A stretch of 64,000 bases of DNA from Pseudomonas shahriarae. GTDB taxonomy: Bacteria > Pseudomonadota > Gammaproteobacteria > Pseudomonadales > Pseudomonadaceae. The translations under genes and the position numbers were made by a program. Within the stretch, counting starts at the first letter, position 1. Each line of letters opens with the position of its first letter. Shown piece by piece: positions 28,576 through 36,630 of the stretch. The notes under the pieces are model-generated. The model had not been told where the DNA came from. It saw only the letters and a program-made list of their open reading frames with translations, and ran no database searches. The stretch spans positions 868,001-932,000 of the forward strand of contig NZ_CP077085.1 of the NCBI RefSeq assembly GCF_014268455.2. Reading direction: 5' to 3'.

Positions 28576-29463
28576 TCAAAAGCTGCTCAGGGCCCGGGAG
28601 ATCGCAATAAACGCCGGCCCCCCCAGCACAATCAATAAAGCGGGAAACAGGAAGACCATCATCACCACTGACATCTTGGCCGACATCTTCGAGATGAATT
28701 CCTGCAAACGGGTCAAGCGGCGGTCATCGAGCAGTTGCTTGAGGGCCAGCAGCGACTTCATGGCACCGCCACCCTGCTGGATCAGTTGCTGCAGAATGAT
28801 GCAGGTGTCGGTGAACTCATCCACGGCCAAGAGCCTGGCGGTCTTGCCCAGTTCCTCGCCCAGTTCCAGGCCCGAGTCGACCCGCGCCAGGATCAAGCGC
28901 AATTCCTGGGTCAGGGCGGGCAGCAGGCGCTGCGCTTCAACGCTCAACACACGCAGCGACTGCTCAACCGCCATGCCCGACTCGAACAGAATGCGCAGCA
29001 GCGGGATAAAGGTCGACACCTCGCGGGAGATTTGCTGCTGCCGGGCCTTGGCGGCACTGGCGAGGATGCGCTTGGGGATCAGGTAGCCCACGCCCAGGCC
29101 GAGCATGGGGGCGATCCACGGGGAGTCGGCATTGGGAAAGATCAGGCTTTGTGCCACCAGCATCACCCCGGCCAGCACCAGCGGCACGCCAATCTGGCAG
29201 GCAGCGAAGATCGAGCGCTGATTGGCTTTGCGCCAGCCCACGCGGTTGAGCAGGAGCTGGGTTTCGTTATCCATGCTCACTGAGCGTTGGGCCAACTGGC
29301 TGCTGCCAAACTGGCTGAGCAGGGTGCCGAGACGGTCACCGCGCACCAGTTGGCCTTGCAGGCGTTGGTTGACCAGGCGTTCGCGGCGGCGCTGGTTCAG
29401 CAACTGGCCGGCGATCAGCACGAGCGCAGCCAGAAATAATAAGGCACTGATCAGCAGGACCAT
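28576..29463 (-). CDS. tadC: TadC, inner-membrane GspF-type platform protein
   Basis: 295 residues with an N-terminal membrane helix (LLISALLFLAALVLIAGQLL), two central ones and one at the C-terminus, and the T2SSF domain from about residue 160 (STFIPLLRILFESGMAVEQS). With TadB it forms the inner-membrane platform driven by TadA. It begins one base after the tadB stop, so the two are tightly coupled. Confidence 0.93.
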   Translation of the reverse strand: MVLLISALLFLAALVLIAGQLLNQRRRERLVNQRLQGQLVRGDRLGTLLSQFGSSQLAQRSVSMDNETQLLLNRVGWRKANQRSIFAACQIGVPLVLAGVMLVAQSLIFPNADSPWIAPMLGLGVGYLIPKRILASAAKARQQQISREVSTFIPLLRILFESGMAVEQSLRVLSVEAQRLLPALTQELRLILARVDSGLELGEELGKTARLLAVDEFTDTCIILQQLIQQGGGAMKSLLALKQLLDDRRLTRLQEFISKMSAKMSVVMMVFLFPALLIVLGGPAFIAISRALSSF

Positions 29464-29464
29464 C

Positions 29465-30346
29465 TCAAATACTCCGCAACATGCGCCACATCGTCAGGCA
29501 GCCCAGCACCTGCATGCTCAGCGCGGCCAGCAGCATGTAGCGGCCGCTGTCGTCATTCCACATGGTCATCAGGTAGCCGGGGTTGATCAGCATGAAATAG
29601 CCCACCATCGCAATCGGCATGCCGGCCAGCACGAACGCGGTGACGCGTGTTTCGCCGGTCATGGCGCGCAATTGCCGGGCGCCTTGTTCTCGCTCGCGAA
29701 TGACCTTGATCAGGTTCTCCAGCAAGTCGCTGGCGTTGCCGCCATAGCGATGGTTGACCTTGAGTCCCAGGGCGAGCATGCGGAACTCGTCCTGTTCGTA
29801 GAATTCGGCGAAATCACTGGCGGCCTCGGGCAGGCTGACCCCCAGTTGCACGTTGCGCTGAATGCGCCCCATGGCGGGCTTCAAGGGTTCCTCGGTACTG
29901 TCGATGGCCCCCAGCAAGGCATCGGCCAGGGTGCGCCCGGACTTCAGGCTGCGCACGGTATGGTCGAGCACCTGGGGCAGTTGTTCGATCATCCGCTTCA
30001 CCCGCCGCCGATAGCGCCAGGCGATGTACAGCCGCAGTATCAGCGGCGGCAGCAGAAGCATGGCGAGCAGGCCGACCCAGCTCCATACCAGAAACCCGAG
30101 GACTGCGCCCAGCACCCAACAGGTCAGCCACAGGCCCAGGCTGTCGGTGGGTTTGCCCAGGCCCGCACGCTGGAACATGCGCTCCAGGCCGACCCAGCGC
30201 CCGCGTTCTTCGGCCAGCAGTGGCTGGCCTGCGGCGAGCCGTTCCAGCACGCGGTCGGTTTCCGCCTGGCGCAGGCCACTGAGGAACAGGTGCAGCGACA
30301 CGCCAATCAGAATCACGCAACTGAACATCAGGATGGCGCCGGTCAT
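29465..30346 (-). CDS. tadB: TadB, inner-membrane GspF-type platform protein
   Basis: 293 residues from the ATG at 30346 (MTGAILMFSCVILIG), preceded by TAGGAG; a longer frame to 30526 overlaps tadA and is rejected. Membrane segments lie at the N-terminus, near residues 75-115 and at the C-terminus, with a T2SSF domain from about 125 (RRRVKRMIEQLPQVLDHTVR). It is the partner of TadC in the Flp pilus platform. Eleven bases separate it from tadA. Confidence 0.93.
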   Translation of the reverse strand: MTGAILMFSCVILIGVSLHLFLSGLRQAETDRVLERLAAGQPLLAEERGRWVGLERMFQRAGLGKPTDSLGLWLTCWVLGAVLGFLVWSWVGLLAMLLLPPLILRLYIAWRYRRRVKRMIEQLPQVLDHTVRSLKSGRTLADALLGAIDSTEEPLKPAMGRIQRNVQLGVSLPEAASDFAEFYEQDEFRMLALGLKVNHRYGGNASDLLENLIKVIREREQGARQLRAMTGETRVTAFVLAGMPIAMVGYFMLINPGYLMTMWNDDSGRYMLLAALSMQVLGCLTMWRMLRSI

Positions 30347-30356
30347 GGTGACGCTC

Positions 30357-31628
30357 CTATAGCGGCAGGGCGGATTCGCGGCGCAGCTTGTCACCCGCCG
30401 GGTTGAGGGCCTCGCGCAGGAAGCCAAAGCCGGTGCGCCGGTCATGGCGGAACAGGGTGTTGGTGACATACACGTCATCGCGCACACCCACCACTTCCAC
30501 CACTTCGCTGACGCAACGCCGGCCATCGGGCAGGCGGGTCAGTTGGATCACCACATCCAGGGCCGCGCAGATCATCTGGCGCAGGGTTTTTTCGGCAACC
30601 ACGCGACCGGTCAGGCCCACCAGGGTTTCCAGGCGCAACAGGGCGTCCTGGGCATTGTTGGCGTGCACGGTGCTCATGGAACCGTCGTGGCCGGTGTTCA
30701 TTGCGGTCATCACATCCAGCACCTCCACGCCACGGATCTCGCCGAGGATGATGCGGTCCGGGCGCATCCGCAGGGCGTTGCGGATCAGGTCGCTGGCCTT
30801 CACCTCGCCGTGCCCTTCGGCATTCGGCGGGCGGGTTTCCAGGCGCACCACGTGAGGGTGGCCCAGTTGCAGTTCGGCGACGTCTTCGATGGTCACCAGG
30901 CGTTCGTGGGGGTTGATCAACTGGCTGAGAATATTGAGCAAGGTGGTCTTGCCGGTGCCGGTACCGCCGCTGATCAGGATATTGCAGCGCTTGCCCACCG
31001 CTTCCTGGAAGAACTCGAAGATCGACTGGTCGATGGTCTGCATCGCCACCAGGTCGCTGCTCTTGAGCATGTCTTTGCGAAACTTTCGAATCGACAGGCA
31101 CGGCCCGTCCAGGGCAATCGGCGGGATGATCGCGTTGACCCGGCTGCCGTCGGGCAGCCGGGCATCGACCATCGGCGATGACTCATCCAGGCGCCGGCCC
31201 AGGGGGGCGAGGATGCGTTGCATGACCCGCTCCACATGGTGGGCGTCGATAAAACGCAGATCGCTCTGGTGCAGCAGGCCGTCCCGCTCGATAAACACCC
31301 GGTGCGGGCCGTTGACCAGAATCTCGGTCACCGACGGGTCACGCAACAGCACTTCCAGCGGGCCGAAACCGGTCAGCTCATCGACGATTTCTTCGGCCAG
31401 GCGCTCCATCTCATAACGGGAAATCGCCAGGTGCATGCGGGTGATGTATTCGGACACCTTGTCGATGACAAATTGCGCCAGGGATTGGCGCGAACCTTCC
31501 AGCAGGTTTTTCCCCGACTCTTCGATGGCGTCGATGATGTAGCGGTGCAGCACCAGTTTCAGGCCGTCGTGATCCACCGCGCTGTTAAGCCCGCGAGCGG
31601 GGGTGCCGAAGAGATTTTCGCTGCTCAT
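30357..31628 (-). CDS. tadA: TadA, CpaF-family pilus ATPase
   Basis: 423 residues. Walker A GGTGTGKT at 221-228, a Walker B region LGHPHVVRLETRPPN/IILGEIRG with the Asp and His boxes, and a C-terminal MSTVHANNAQDALLRLE typical of CpaF/TadA. This hexameric cytoplasmic ATPase powers Flp pilus extension and probably retraction. Its ATG overlaps the tadZ stop (ATGA at 31625-31628), showing translational coupling. Confidence 0.95.
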   Translation of the reverse strand: MSSENLFGTPARGLNSAVDHDGLKLVLHRYIIDAIEESGKNLLEGSRQSLAQFVIDKVSEYITRMHLAISRYEMERLAEEIVDELTGFGPLEVLLRDPSVTEILVNGPHRVFIERDGLLHQSDLRFIDAHHVERVMQRILAPLGRRLDESSPMVDARLPDGSRVNAIIPPIALDGPCLSIRKFRKDMLKSSDLVAMQTIDQSIFEFFQEAVGKRCNILISGGTGTGKTTLLNILSQLINPHERLVTIEDVAELQLGHPHVVRLETRPPNAEGHGEVKASDLIRNALRMRPDRIILGEIRGVEVLDVMTAMNTGHDGSMSTVHANNAQDALLRLETLVGLTGRVVAEKTLRQMICAALDVVIQLTRLPDGRRCVSEVVEVVGVRDDVYVTNTLFRHDRRTGFGFLREALNPAGDKLRRESALPL

Positions 31629-32818
31629 TTGGTTGTCCCCAGCAGCCGTTCAAACCAACGGGTGGAGGGTTTCTCCATGCCCTCGGTGCGTTTGGCCAGG
31701 CGTTCGCCAAGCGCTTTCAGGTTCTGCGTCAGGGGCTCCCGGGGGGCCAGGCTGAACAGGGTCTGCCCCTGGTTCTTGGCGTTCAGGCGCACCTCGGGGC
31801 TCAATGGCAGCACGGCAATGACGTCCAGGCCGAAGCTCTTTTCCAGGGTTTCGGTGTCGGGGGCGGCGCCCTTGAGATAGCGGTCGATCAGCAGCCGTGC
31901 ATGCTCCAGTTTCATGCCTTTTTCCCGCCACTGATTCAGCACCGCCAGGTTGCGCCGGCAGTCGAGGACGTTCTGGTCGGTACACCACAAAAGCTTGTCG
32001 CAGTGGCTGACGAAGGTGCGCAGGGCTTCGCTGTCGCGCTGGCCAGTGAGGTTCACCACGATGTGCTGGAAGTGTTGGCGCAAGGCACTGAGCAGCATGT
32101 ACAGCTCGGCGGCGCTGGTCATTTCCAGCGGTTCGTCGTTTTCGGTGTAGGCGAGGATGCGCAGGCCGCCTTCGGTGGCGGTGACGGCGCTGTTGATCAA
32201 GGTGGTGTCCAGGCGGCGCAAATGGCGCAGGGCATCGCCAAAGTTGAACGAACTTTCCAGGCCCAGCAGTGCCAGGCTGTCGCCACGGGGCAGGCCCAGG
32301 TCCAGCAGCAGGGTCTCTTGCCCGCTCTTCTGCACCACCATCGCCAGGTGGCTGGCCAGCAGCGCACCGTCGGCATTGCCCTGGGTGCCATACAGTACCG
32401 TCAGGCCACCCAGGTGCGCATTGTGGGCGACTGGCGGCAAGCGTTTATTCAAGCGCCGCACCAGGCCGGCGACCTCACTGGAACGTGAGCCGTAGGCGAC
32501 AAAATCCCGCGCCCCGGCGCGCATCGCGTTGAGCACCAGTTGATTGTCCATGCCGTCGCCGAGGGCGACGATGGCCAGCATCGGCTTGGCTTCCAGGGCA
32601 CCCTCGATCAAGGCGCTCTGGGCGACCACATGCTCGCGGTCCAGGCCGACGAATACCAGGTTGGCGAAGGTTACGTCCACCAGGGCCAGCAGCTCGTCGA
32701 GGCTGCCGCCACCGGCACTGACCACTTGGCCCAGGGGCGCCAGGGCCCCTTGCAGCCATTCCAGGTCGGTGGTGTTGCGGGTAATTGCGAGGAACGTCTG
32801 GCTCAGGCTATCGCTCAT
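31625..32818 (-). CDS. tadZ: TadZ, CpaE-like localisation protein
   Basis: 397 residues. An N-terminal receiver-like domain (about 1-135) precedes a ParA/MinD-like domain. The place of the deviant Walker A reads LTVLYGTQGNADGALLASHL, without the usual KGGxGKT lysines, so ATP use is doubtful. TadZ/CpaE proteins set the cell position of the Tad machine. The gene overlaps rcpA upstream and tadA downstream by four bases each, all in one operon. Confidence 0.88.
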   Translation of the reverse strand: MSDSLSQTFLAITRNTTDLEWLQGALAPLGQVVSAGGGSLDELLALVDVTFANLVFVGLDREHVVAQSALIEGALEAKPMLAIVALGDGMDNQLVLNAMRAGARDFVAYGSRSSEVAGLVRRLNKRLPPVAHNAHLGGLTVLYGTQGNADGALLASHLAMVVQKSGQETLLLDLGLPRGDSLALLGLESSFNFGDALRHLRRLDTTLINSAVTATEGGLRILAYTENDEPLEMTSAAELYMLLSALRQHFQHIVVNLTGQRDSEALRTFVSHCDKLLWCTDQNVLDCRRNLAVLNQWREKGMKLEHARLLIDRYLKGAAPDTETLEKSFGLDVIAVLPLSPEVRLNAKNQGQTLFSLAPREPLTQNLKALGERLAKRTEGMEKPSTRWFERLLGTTK

Positions 32819-34017
32819 TGGGAAAGTCCTGTGCGTCGGTCGAAGTTGCCATTTTCCAGGAAGTACAGGCGATACCAGTTGGGGTCGTAGTTGCGCAGCT
32901 TTTCACCGGGCAGGGACGGCAGGCGGGCGTTGGCGGCCAGGGGTTGGACCAGGTGCGGGGTGACGATCATCAGCAGTTCTTTTTCCTCGCGGCTGACGTT
33001 GCTGTCACGGAAAAACGCGCCAAGGATCGGGATATCGCCCAGGCCAGGAAACTTGCTGACGGTGGAGCGGTTGTTATTGCTGATCAAGCCGCTGATCACA
33101 AAACTTTCGCCATCGGCCAGGGAGACCGTGGTGTCGGTGCGGCGCACGGTCAGGGCCGGCACCTGGATGCCTTCTAACTCCAAGGCGTTGGCGTAATCCA
33201 GCTCGCTGACTTCCGGTGCGACCTTGAGGGAAATCCGCGTGCGGTCGATCACGGTGGGGGTCAGGGTCAGGCGGATACCGAACTCTTTGTACTCGATAGA
33301 GATCGTGTCGCTGCCGGCACTTGGCACCGGGATCGGCACTTCACCGCCGGCAAGAAAGGTCGCGCTGTGCCCGCTCATGGCAACCAGGCTCGGGCGTGCC
33401 AGGGTATAGGCAAAACCGCTGCGCTCCAGGGCGTTGATCATCGCCGAAAAGCGCCCGCCGCCGATGCCGATGTTAAAGCTCTCGTTGTCCAGCGGCAGGC
33501 CCCCCCCGGCTGTGCGCGGGCTGCCGAACAGGAAGTTGCGGGTGCCGCCAAAGATCGACGTACTGGCCTCCTTGAGCTTGGTGCGGCTGACTTCGACAAA
33601 GCGGATATCGGTCTGCACCTGGCTCGGCAGGAACGGGTCGTCGGAGGGCGACAGGGCCAGGCTGGTCAGGGTCGAGGTGGCCTTGCCCTTGACGAACACC
33701 ATGCTCTGGCGCGGCGCGTTGGAGCAACGGGTCCAGACCATCAGGCTGGTGGCGCCAGAGGCCACGCCGGTGAGCAGGAACGCACGATCGCCGTTGAGGT
33801 GTACGTCGGCGATTTTCGGGTCGCCGATGGCCAGGCGGGTAATAGGCATGGGCGATTGCAGGGTTTGTTGCAGGCCTTCACCGACCTCGACCACGGCCGG
33901 CAAGGCGCCCAGGTTGCTGCAGCTGTCAGCGGCGGCGAACGCCAGGCCCACAGGCAGGCTGGACAGCATCAGGGCCCAGGCCATTTGTGTGAGCGCAGGT
34001 GCGAGATGTTGGCGCAT
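32815..34017 (-). CDS. rcpA: RcpA, outer-membrane secretin of the Flp pilus
   Basis: 400 residues from the ATG at 34017, chosen because AAGGA lies about eight bases upstream; the ATG at 34026 is too close to it. Signal peptide (QMAWALMLSSLPVGLAFAAA), an N-terminal pilus-assembly domain (LQSPMPITRLAIGDPKIADV), then the secretin domain with VPIPVPSAGSDTISIEYKEF and ELLMIVTPHLVQPL. It forms the outer-membrane channel through which Flp pili leave. It is ten or so bases downstream of rcpC. Confidence 0.93.
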   Translation of the reverse strand: MRQHLAPALTQMAWALMLSSLPVGLAFAAADSCSNLGALPAVVEVGEGLQQTLQSPMPITRLAIGDPKIADVHLNGDRAFLLTGVASGATSLMVWTRCSNAPRQSMVFVKGKATSTLTSLALSPSDDPFLPSQVQTDIRFVEVSRTKLKEASTSIFGGTRNFLFGSPRTAGGGLPLDNESFNIGIGGGRFSAMINALERSGFAYTLARPSLVAMSGHSATFLAGGEVPIPVPSAGSDTISIEYKEFGIRLTLTPTVIDRTRISLKVAPEVSELDYANALELEGIQVPALTVRRTDTTVSLADGESFVISGLISNNNRSTVSKFPGLGDIPILGAFFRDSNVSREEKELLMIVTPHLVQPLAANARLPSLPGEKLRNYDPNWYRLYFLENGNFDRRTGLSQ

Positions 34018-34036
34018 GCAAGGCATCCTTGTTCAA

Positions 34037-34984
34037 TCAGGGATTGTGTTGGGTCGCTTGGTTACCGCGTATGACCTCAATGCCGGAGCGCCGGAATTCG
34101 CTGGCACCCCCGGCCTGGGCGAGTCTTTTCGGCGCGCCGAGCATGGCCAGTTGAGTGAACTGGTACAGCTCGCGATTGGCGCTTTGCAGTTTGGCGAAGG
34201 CCTCGTTGTCCCCGGCCCAGTACTGGCTCAGCAATTGTTCATCGGCACTGCGCACCGCCAGGCGCAAGGCGCCGACGCTGGTGGCCAGCATCAAGCGGCT
34301 CATCAACTGTTGCGGCACCGCCAGCACCACCGTCCGCGGTGGACTTGCCTGACGTTGTGCCTGGCGGGCTTTTTCTTCATCGGTGGTGGGCGGCGCAACG
34401 GCGGGCTTGCCATCGTTGGTGGGGCCCAGGTTATCGCCCACACTGAGCAGGCGCAGGGCCGGCACGATGATCTGCGAGGTGGGCTCCGGATTAGTGCCTT
34501 CCGGGCGCAGGAACAGCAGCACATCCACATAATCCCCAGGGCTCAACTGGCCTGCGGCACCGATGACTTCATCGACGGCCACCGCCAGGGCGCGTTCGTC
34601 AGGGCGGATCATGCGGGCCAGTGGGCCACCGGCATTGAAGCTGGAATCGTCCAGCCAAGTGCCAGCGCTCAGGGCTCTCAAGGGCGTGCGGCCGATGGCC
34701 TGGTCGAGGCTGGTCAAGCTGCCGGCCGGTGCGGTGCGCAGCTTTTCCAGGGTCAGGTCGGTGGCGGTGAGCGCCACATAGGGCGGCACATCATGGGCCA
34801 GCACCACCACCGATTGGCGGGTCTGGTCTTCAACGGCGGCGACGGTTTTTTCTATGGAAACGCCAGAGGGCGATGGCTCTGCAGTTGGCTCAGGCGGACG
34901 GCTAAGTACCAGCCCCCAATAGCCTGCAAACAGCGCACCGATTAATAACAACCCGGCCAGGATCATGCTGACACGACTGTTCAT
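34037..34984 (-). CDS. rcpC: RcpC/CpaB family pilus assembly protein
   Basis: 315 residues, first gene of the assembly operon. An N-terminal membrane anchor (MILAGLLLIGALFAGYWGLV) precedes a SAF/CpaB domain (VVLAHDVPPYVALTATDLTL, GSLTSLDQAIGRTPLRALSA, PDERALAVAVDEVIG). It resembles flagellar FlgA-type chaperones and is thought to interact with the secretin in the periplasm. GGGAGAG precedes the ATG. It is divergent from flp across a 329-base gap. Confidence 0.9.
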   Translation of the reverse strand: MNSRVSMILAGLLLIGALFAGYWGLVLSRPPEPTAEPSPSGVSIEKTVAAVEDQTRQSVVVLAHDVPPYVALTATDLTLEKLRTAPAGSLTSLDQAIGRTPLRALSAGTWLDDSSFNAGGPLARMIRPDERALAVAVDEVIGAAGQLSPGDYVDVLLFLRPEGTNPEPTSQIIVPALRLLSVGDNLGPTNDGKPAVAPPTTDEEKARQAQRQASPPRTVVLAVPQQLMSRLMLATSVGALRLAVRSADEQLLSQYWAGDNEAFAKLQSANRELYQFTQLAMLGAPKRLAQAGGASEFRRSGIEVIRGNQATQHNP

Positions 34985-35313
34985 GAAGGCTCTCCCTATC
35001 CTGTTGCACTATGGGCCCGTTTTTCCTAACGAGTTGATTTCGCAACCAGGCAGCTATGAACATCTAACGATTTCGCTATTTGACGGTAGCCGAGCTAAGA
35101 CAAAATGCCATTAGCCACCACGATTTATTTTGGAACCCTCGCGCATTGCCTTAAACGCACAGGGTTATGGCGCCAGAATGGCGGCTAATACTTTGTGATT
35201 AATCCGTTCTTACAGTTGTTGAGGTGGGTTTTGTTGACAATGCTCTAGTGGCACGCGGCAATCACCGTGCAGCACTGCGATATCAGCGCAAGCAAGCGCA
35301 AAGGAGAAGTCAT
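34985..35313. promoter_or_regulatory. Divergent control region rcpC operon / flp
   Basis: 329 bases without a gene. They must carry the promoters of the tad assembly operon (left) and flp (right). A perfect -35 hexamer TTGACA lies at 35234-35239, about 75 bases before the flp ATG, but no good -10 follows at 16-18 bases, which suits an activator-dependent promoter. PprB is the expected activator by analogy with P. aeruginosa. AAAGGAG precedes the flp start. Confidence 0.5.
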
Positions 35314-35502
35314 ATGTTCCTTACCTTCATGATGAAACTCTACGTTCAACTCCAACTGTTCTTTCATCGCAAAGAGGGGGCGACGGCGATTGAGTACGTG
35401 ATTCTTGTCGCGGTTATTGCGCTGGTCGTGCTGGCGGCCGGGCAACTGCTTGGGCCTCAGATCGCGGACATGTTCGAAAGAATCGGGGATGCCTTGACCT
35501 GA
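35314..35502 (+). CDS. flp: Flp type IVb major pilin, copy 1
   Basis: 62 residues. Leader MFLTFMMKLYVQLQLFFHRKEG, then the processing site G|ATAIEY and the hydrophobic stretch VILVAVIALVVLAAGQLLGP. The mature pilin would be about 40 residues, normal for Flp. FppA should cleave it and the TadABC machine polymerise it. The ATG at 35314 with AAGGAG is preferred to a TTG at 35224. A receiver-domain gene follows after 55 bases on the same strand. Confidence 0.93.
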   Translation: MFLTFMMKLYVQLQLFFHRKEGATAIEYVILVAVIALVVLAAGQLLGPQIADMFERIGDALT

Positions 35503-35557
35503 TTGGCAATAGAGCCTTGAGCAAGCCCATCAGTGATTGTCTTGGAAGGTATTGCTC

Positions 35558-35950
35558 ATGAACGCTGTTGATGCGAACCGCCAGCAGATCCTGTTGGTGG
35601 ATGACGAAGAAGATGCCCTCGTTGAACTGGCGGAATCGCTGGGAGACGAGGGCTTCGTTTGTTTCTGCGCCAACTCCGTCACGGACGCATTGCAGGAACT
35701 GACACTGCATCCTGATATTGCGCTGGTCATTACCGACCTGCGCATGCCTGAAGAAAGCGGCATTTCCCTGATCAAGCGCTTGCGTGAGCACACCTCACGC
35801 CAGCACTTGCCCGTGATTGTTATGTCCGGTCATGCCGAAATGGATGATGTCAGTGACATGTTGCGGTTGCAGGTCCTGGACCTGTTTCGCAAACCGATCT
35901 ATCTGGTTCGGTTGATCGACACTCTGAACAATCTGTTTCCCCGGGCGTAG
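35558..35950 (+). CDS. Stand-alone receiver-domain protein
   Basis: 130 residues, just one REC domain: acidic pocket LLVDDEEDAL, phosphoacceptor D60 in LVITDLRMPEESG, Thr/Ser switch VIVMSGHAEM, and Lys in FRKPIY. There is no output domain. Its start, LVDDEEDALVELAESLGDEG, is laid out like PprB's, so it may be a duplicated PprB receiver. It lies between two flp genes. It could be a phosphate sink or an alternative partner for PprA, or it could bind a Tad component; all of these are inference. The ATG at 35558 has GGAAGG upstream. Confidence 0.85.
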   Translation: MNAVDANRQQILLVDDEEDALVELAESLGDEGFVCFCANSVTDALQELTLHPDIALVITDLRMPEESGISLIKRLREHTSRQHLPVIVMSGHAEMDDVSDMLRLQVLDLFRKPIYLVRLIDTLNNLFPRA

Positions 35951-35994
35951 GGAACAGTTGGCCTGTCCGTAGCGCCCAGCTGAGGAGATGCCCT

Positions 35995-36183
35995 ATGTTG
36001 CTTGCCCTGCTGCTGAGGATGTATGCGTGGTCGATGCTGTTCTGGCGCCGGCGGGACGGTGCGACGGCTATCGAGTATGTGATTTTGATTGTGGTGATTG
36101 CGTTGGTGGTGTTGGCGGCTGGGAGGTTGCTGGGGCCGCAGATTGAGGCGTTTTTTGGCAAGGTGGGGGATGCGTTGACCTGA
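35995..36183 (+). CDS. Flp type IVb pilin, copy 2
   Basis: 62 residues, the same length as copy 1. Leader MLLALLLRMYAWSMLFWRRRDG, cleavage site G|ATAIEY, then VILIVVIALVVLAAGRLLGP and the ending GDALT shared with copy 1. The mature parts differ at only about ten positions, while the leaders differ strongly. GAGGAG precedes the ATG. It starts 44 bases after the receiver gene, so flp, the receiver gene and this gene may form one transcript. Confidence 0.9.
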   Translation: MLLALLLRMYAWSMLFWRRRDGATAIEYVILIVVIALVVLAAGRLLGPQIEAFFGKVGDALT

Positions 36184-36630
36184 GTGCGATGGCCATAGGT
36201 ATCTACACTGGGTTTGTGTACATATCCGTTGCTGCGGTCACGGCCACTTAGGGTTCCGCCCTTACGGCGGCTCACTTTGGAGAAGCGCCAAAGTAAGCAA
36301 AACGCTCTTGCCCCACCACTCGGTGCCTCGCCTAGGCTCGGCATGCCCGCAGTCAGGCATTGCTCCGTGGGCCCGCCGCGATCGGCCATCCCTGGCCGTG
36401 TCGCGGCTACCCCGGCATCCATGCCGGGGTGCCCACTGCGCAATACCTGCCTGCGGCCATCGTGGTTTAACGGGGCGCCTGAGATCAAGATCAAAAGCCA
36501 GATCAAAAGCAGAGCCACAGCAACAGCCAGATCAAAAGCAGAGCTACGGCAACCGCAGAGTCAGAGCGCGAAGCTGTGTTCCCTGTGGGAGCTGGCTTGT
36601 CGGGTCGCCGCATCGCCGGCAAGCCGGTTC
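36184..36630. repeat. Composite repeat block between flp copy 2 and the TpsB gene
   Basis: 447 bases with no supported gene. 36250-36480 looks like a dispersed Pseudomonas repeat I recall from P. fluorescens genomes (GGGTTCCGCCCTTACGGCGG ... CTCTTGCCCCACCACTCGG). It holds two back-to-back hairpins: GCCGCGA/TCGCGGC at 36375-36407, and ACCCCGGCAT/ATGCCGGGGT at 36409-36430. Next come short direct repeats of AGATCAAAAGC at about 36480-36545, then a REP-like end (GTGGGAGCTGGCTTG at about 36583, GCAAGCCGGTTCC near 36617). Confidence 0.6.

Noticed and set aside
33434..34945. 503-codon plus-strand frame across rcpA and rcpC
   Set aside because: It runs antisense to two well-supported Tad genes and lacks domain features.
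36480..36545. AGATCAAAAGC repeats as a CRISPR or replication iteron array
   Set aside because: Only a few units of 11 or so bases with uneven spacing and no replication or cas gene nearby.
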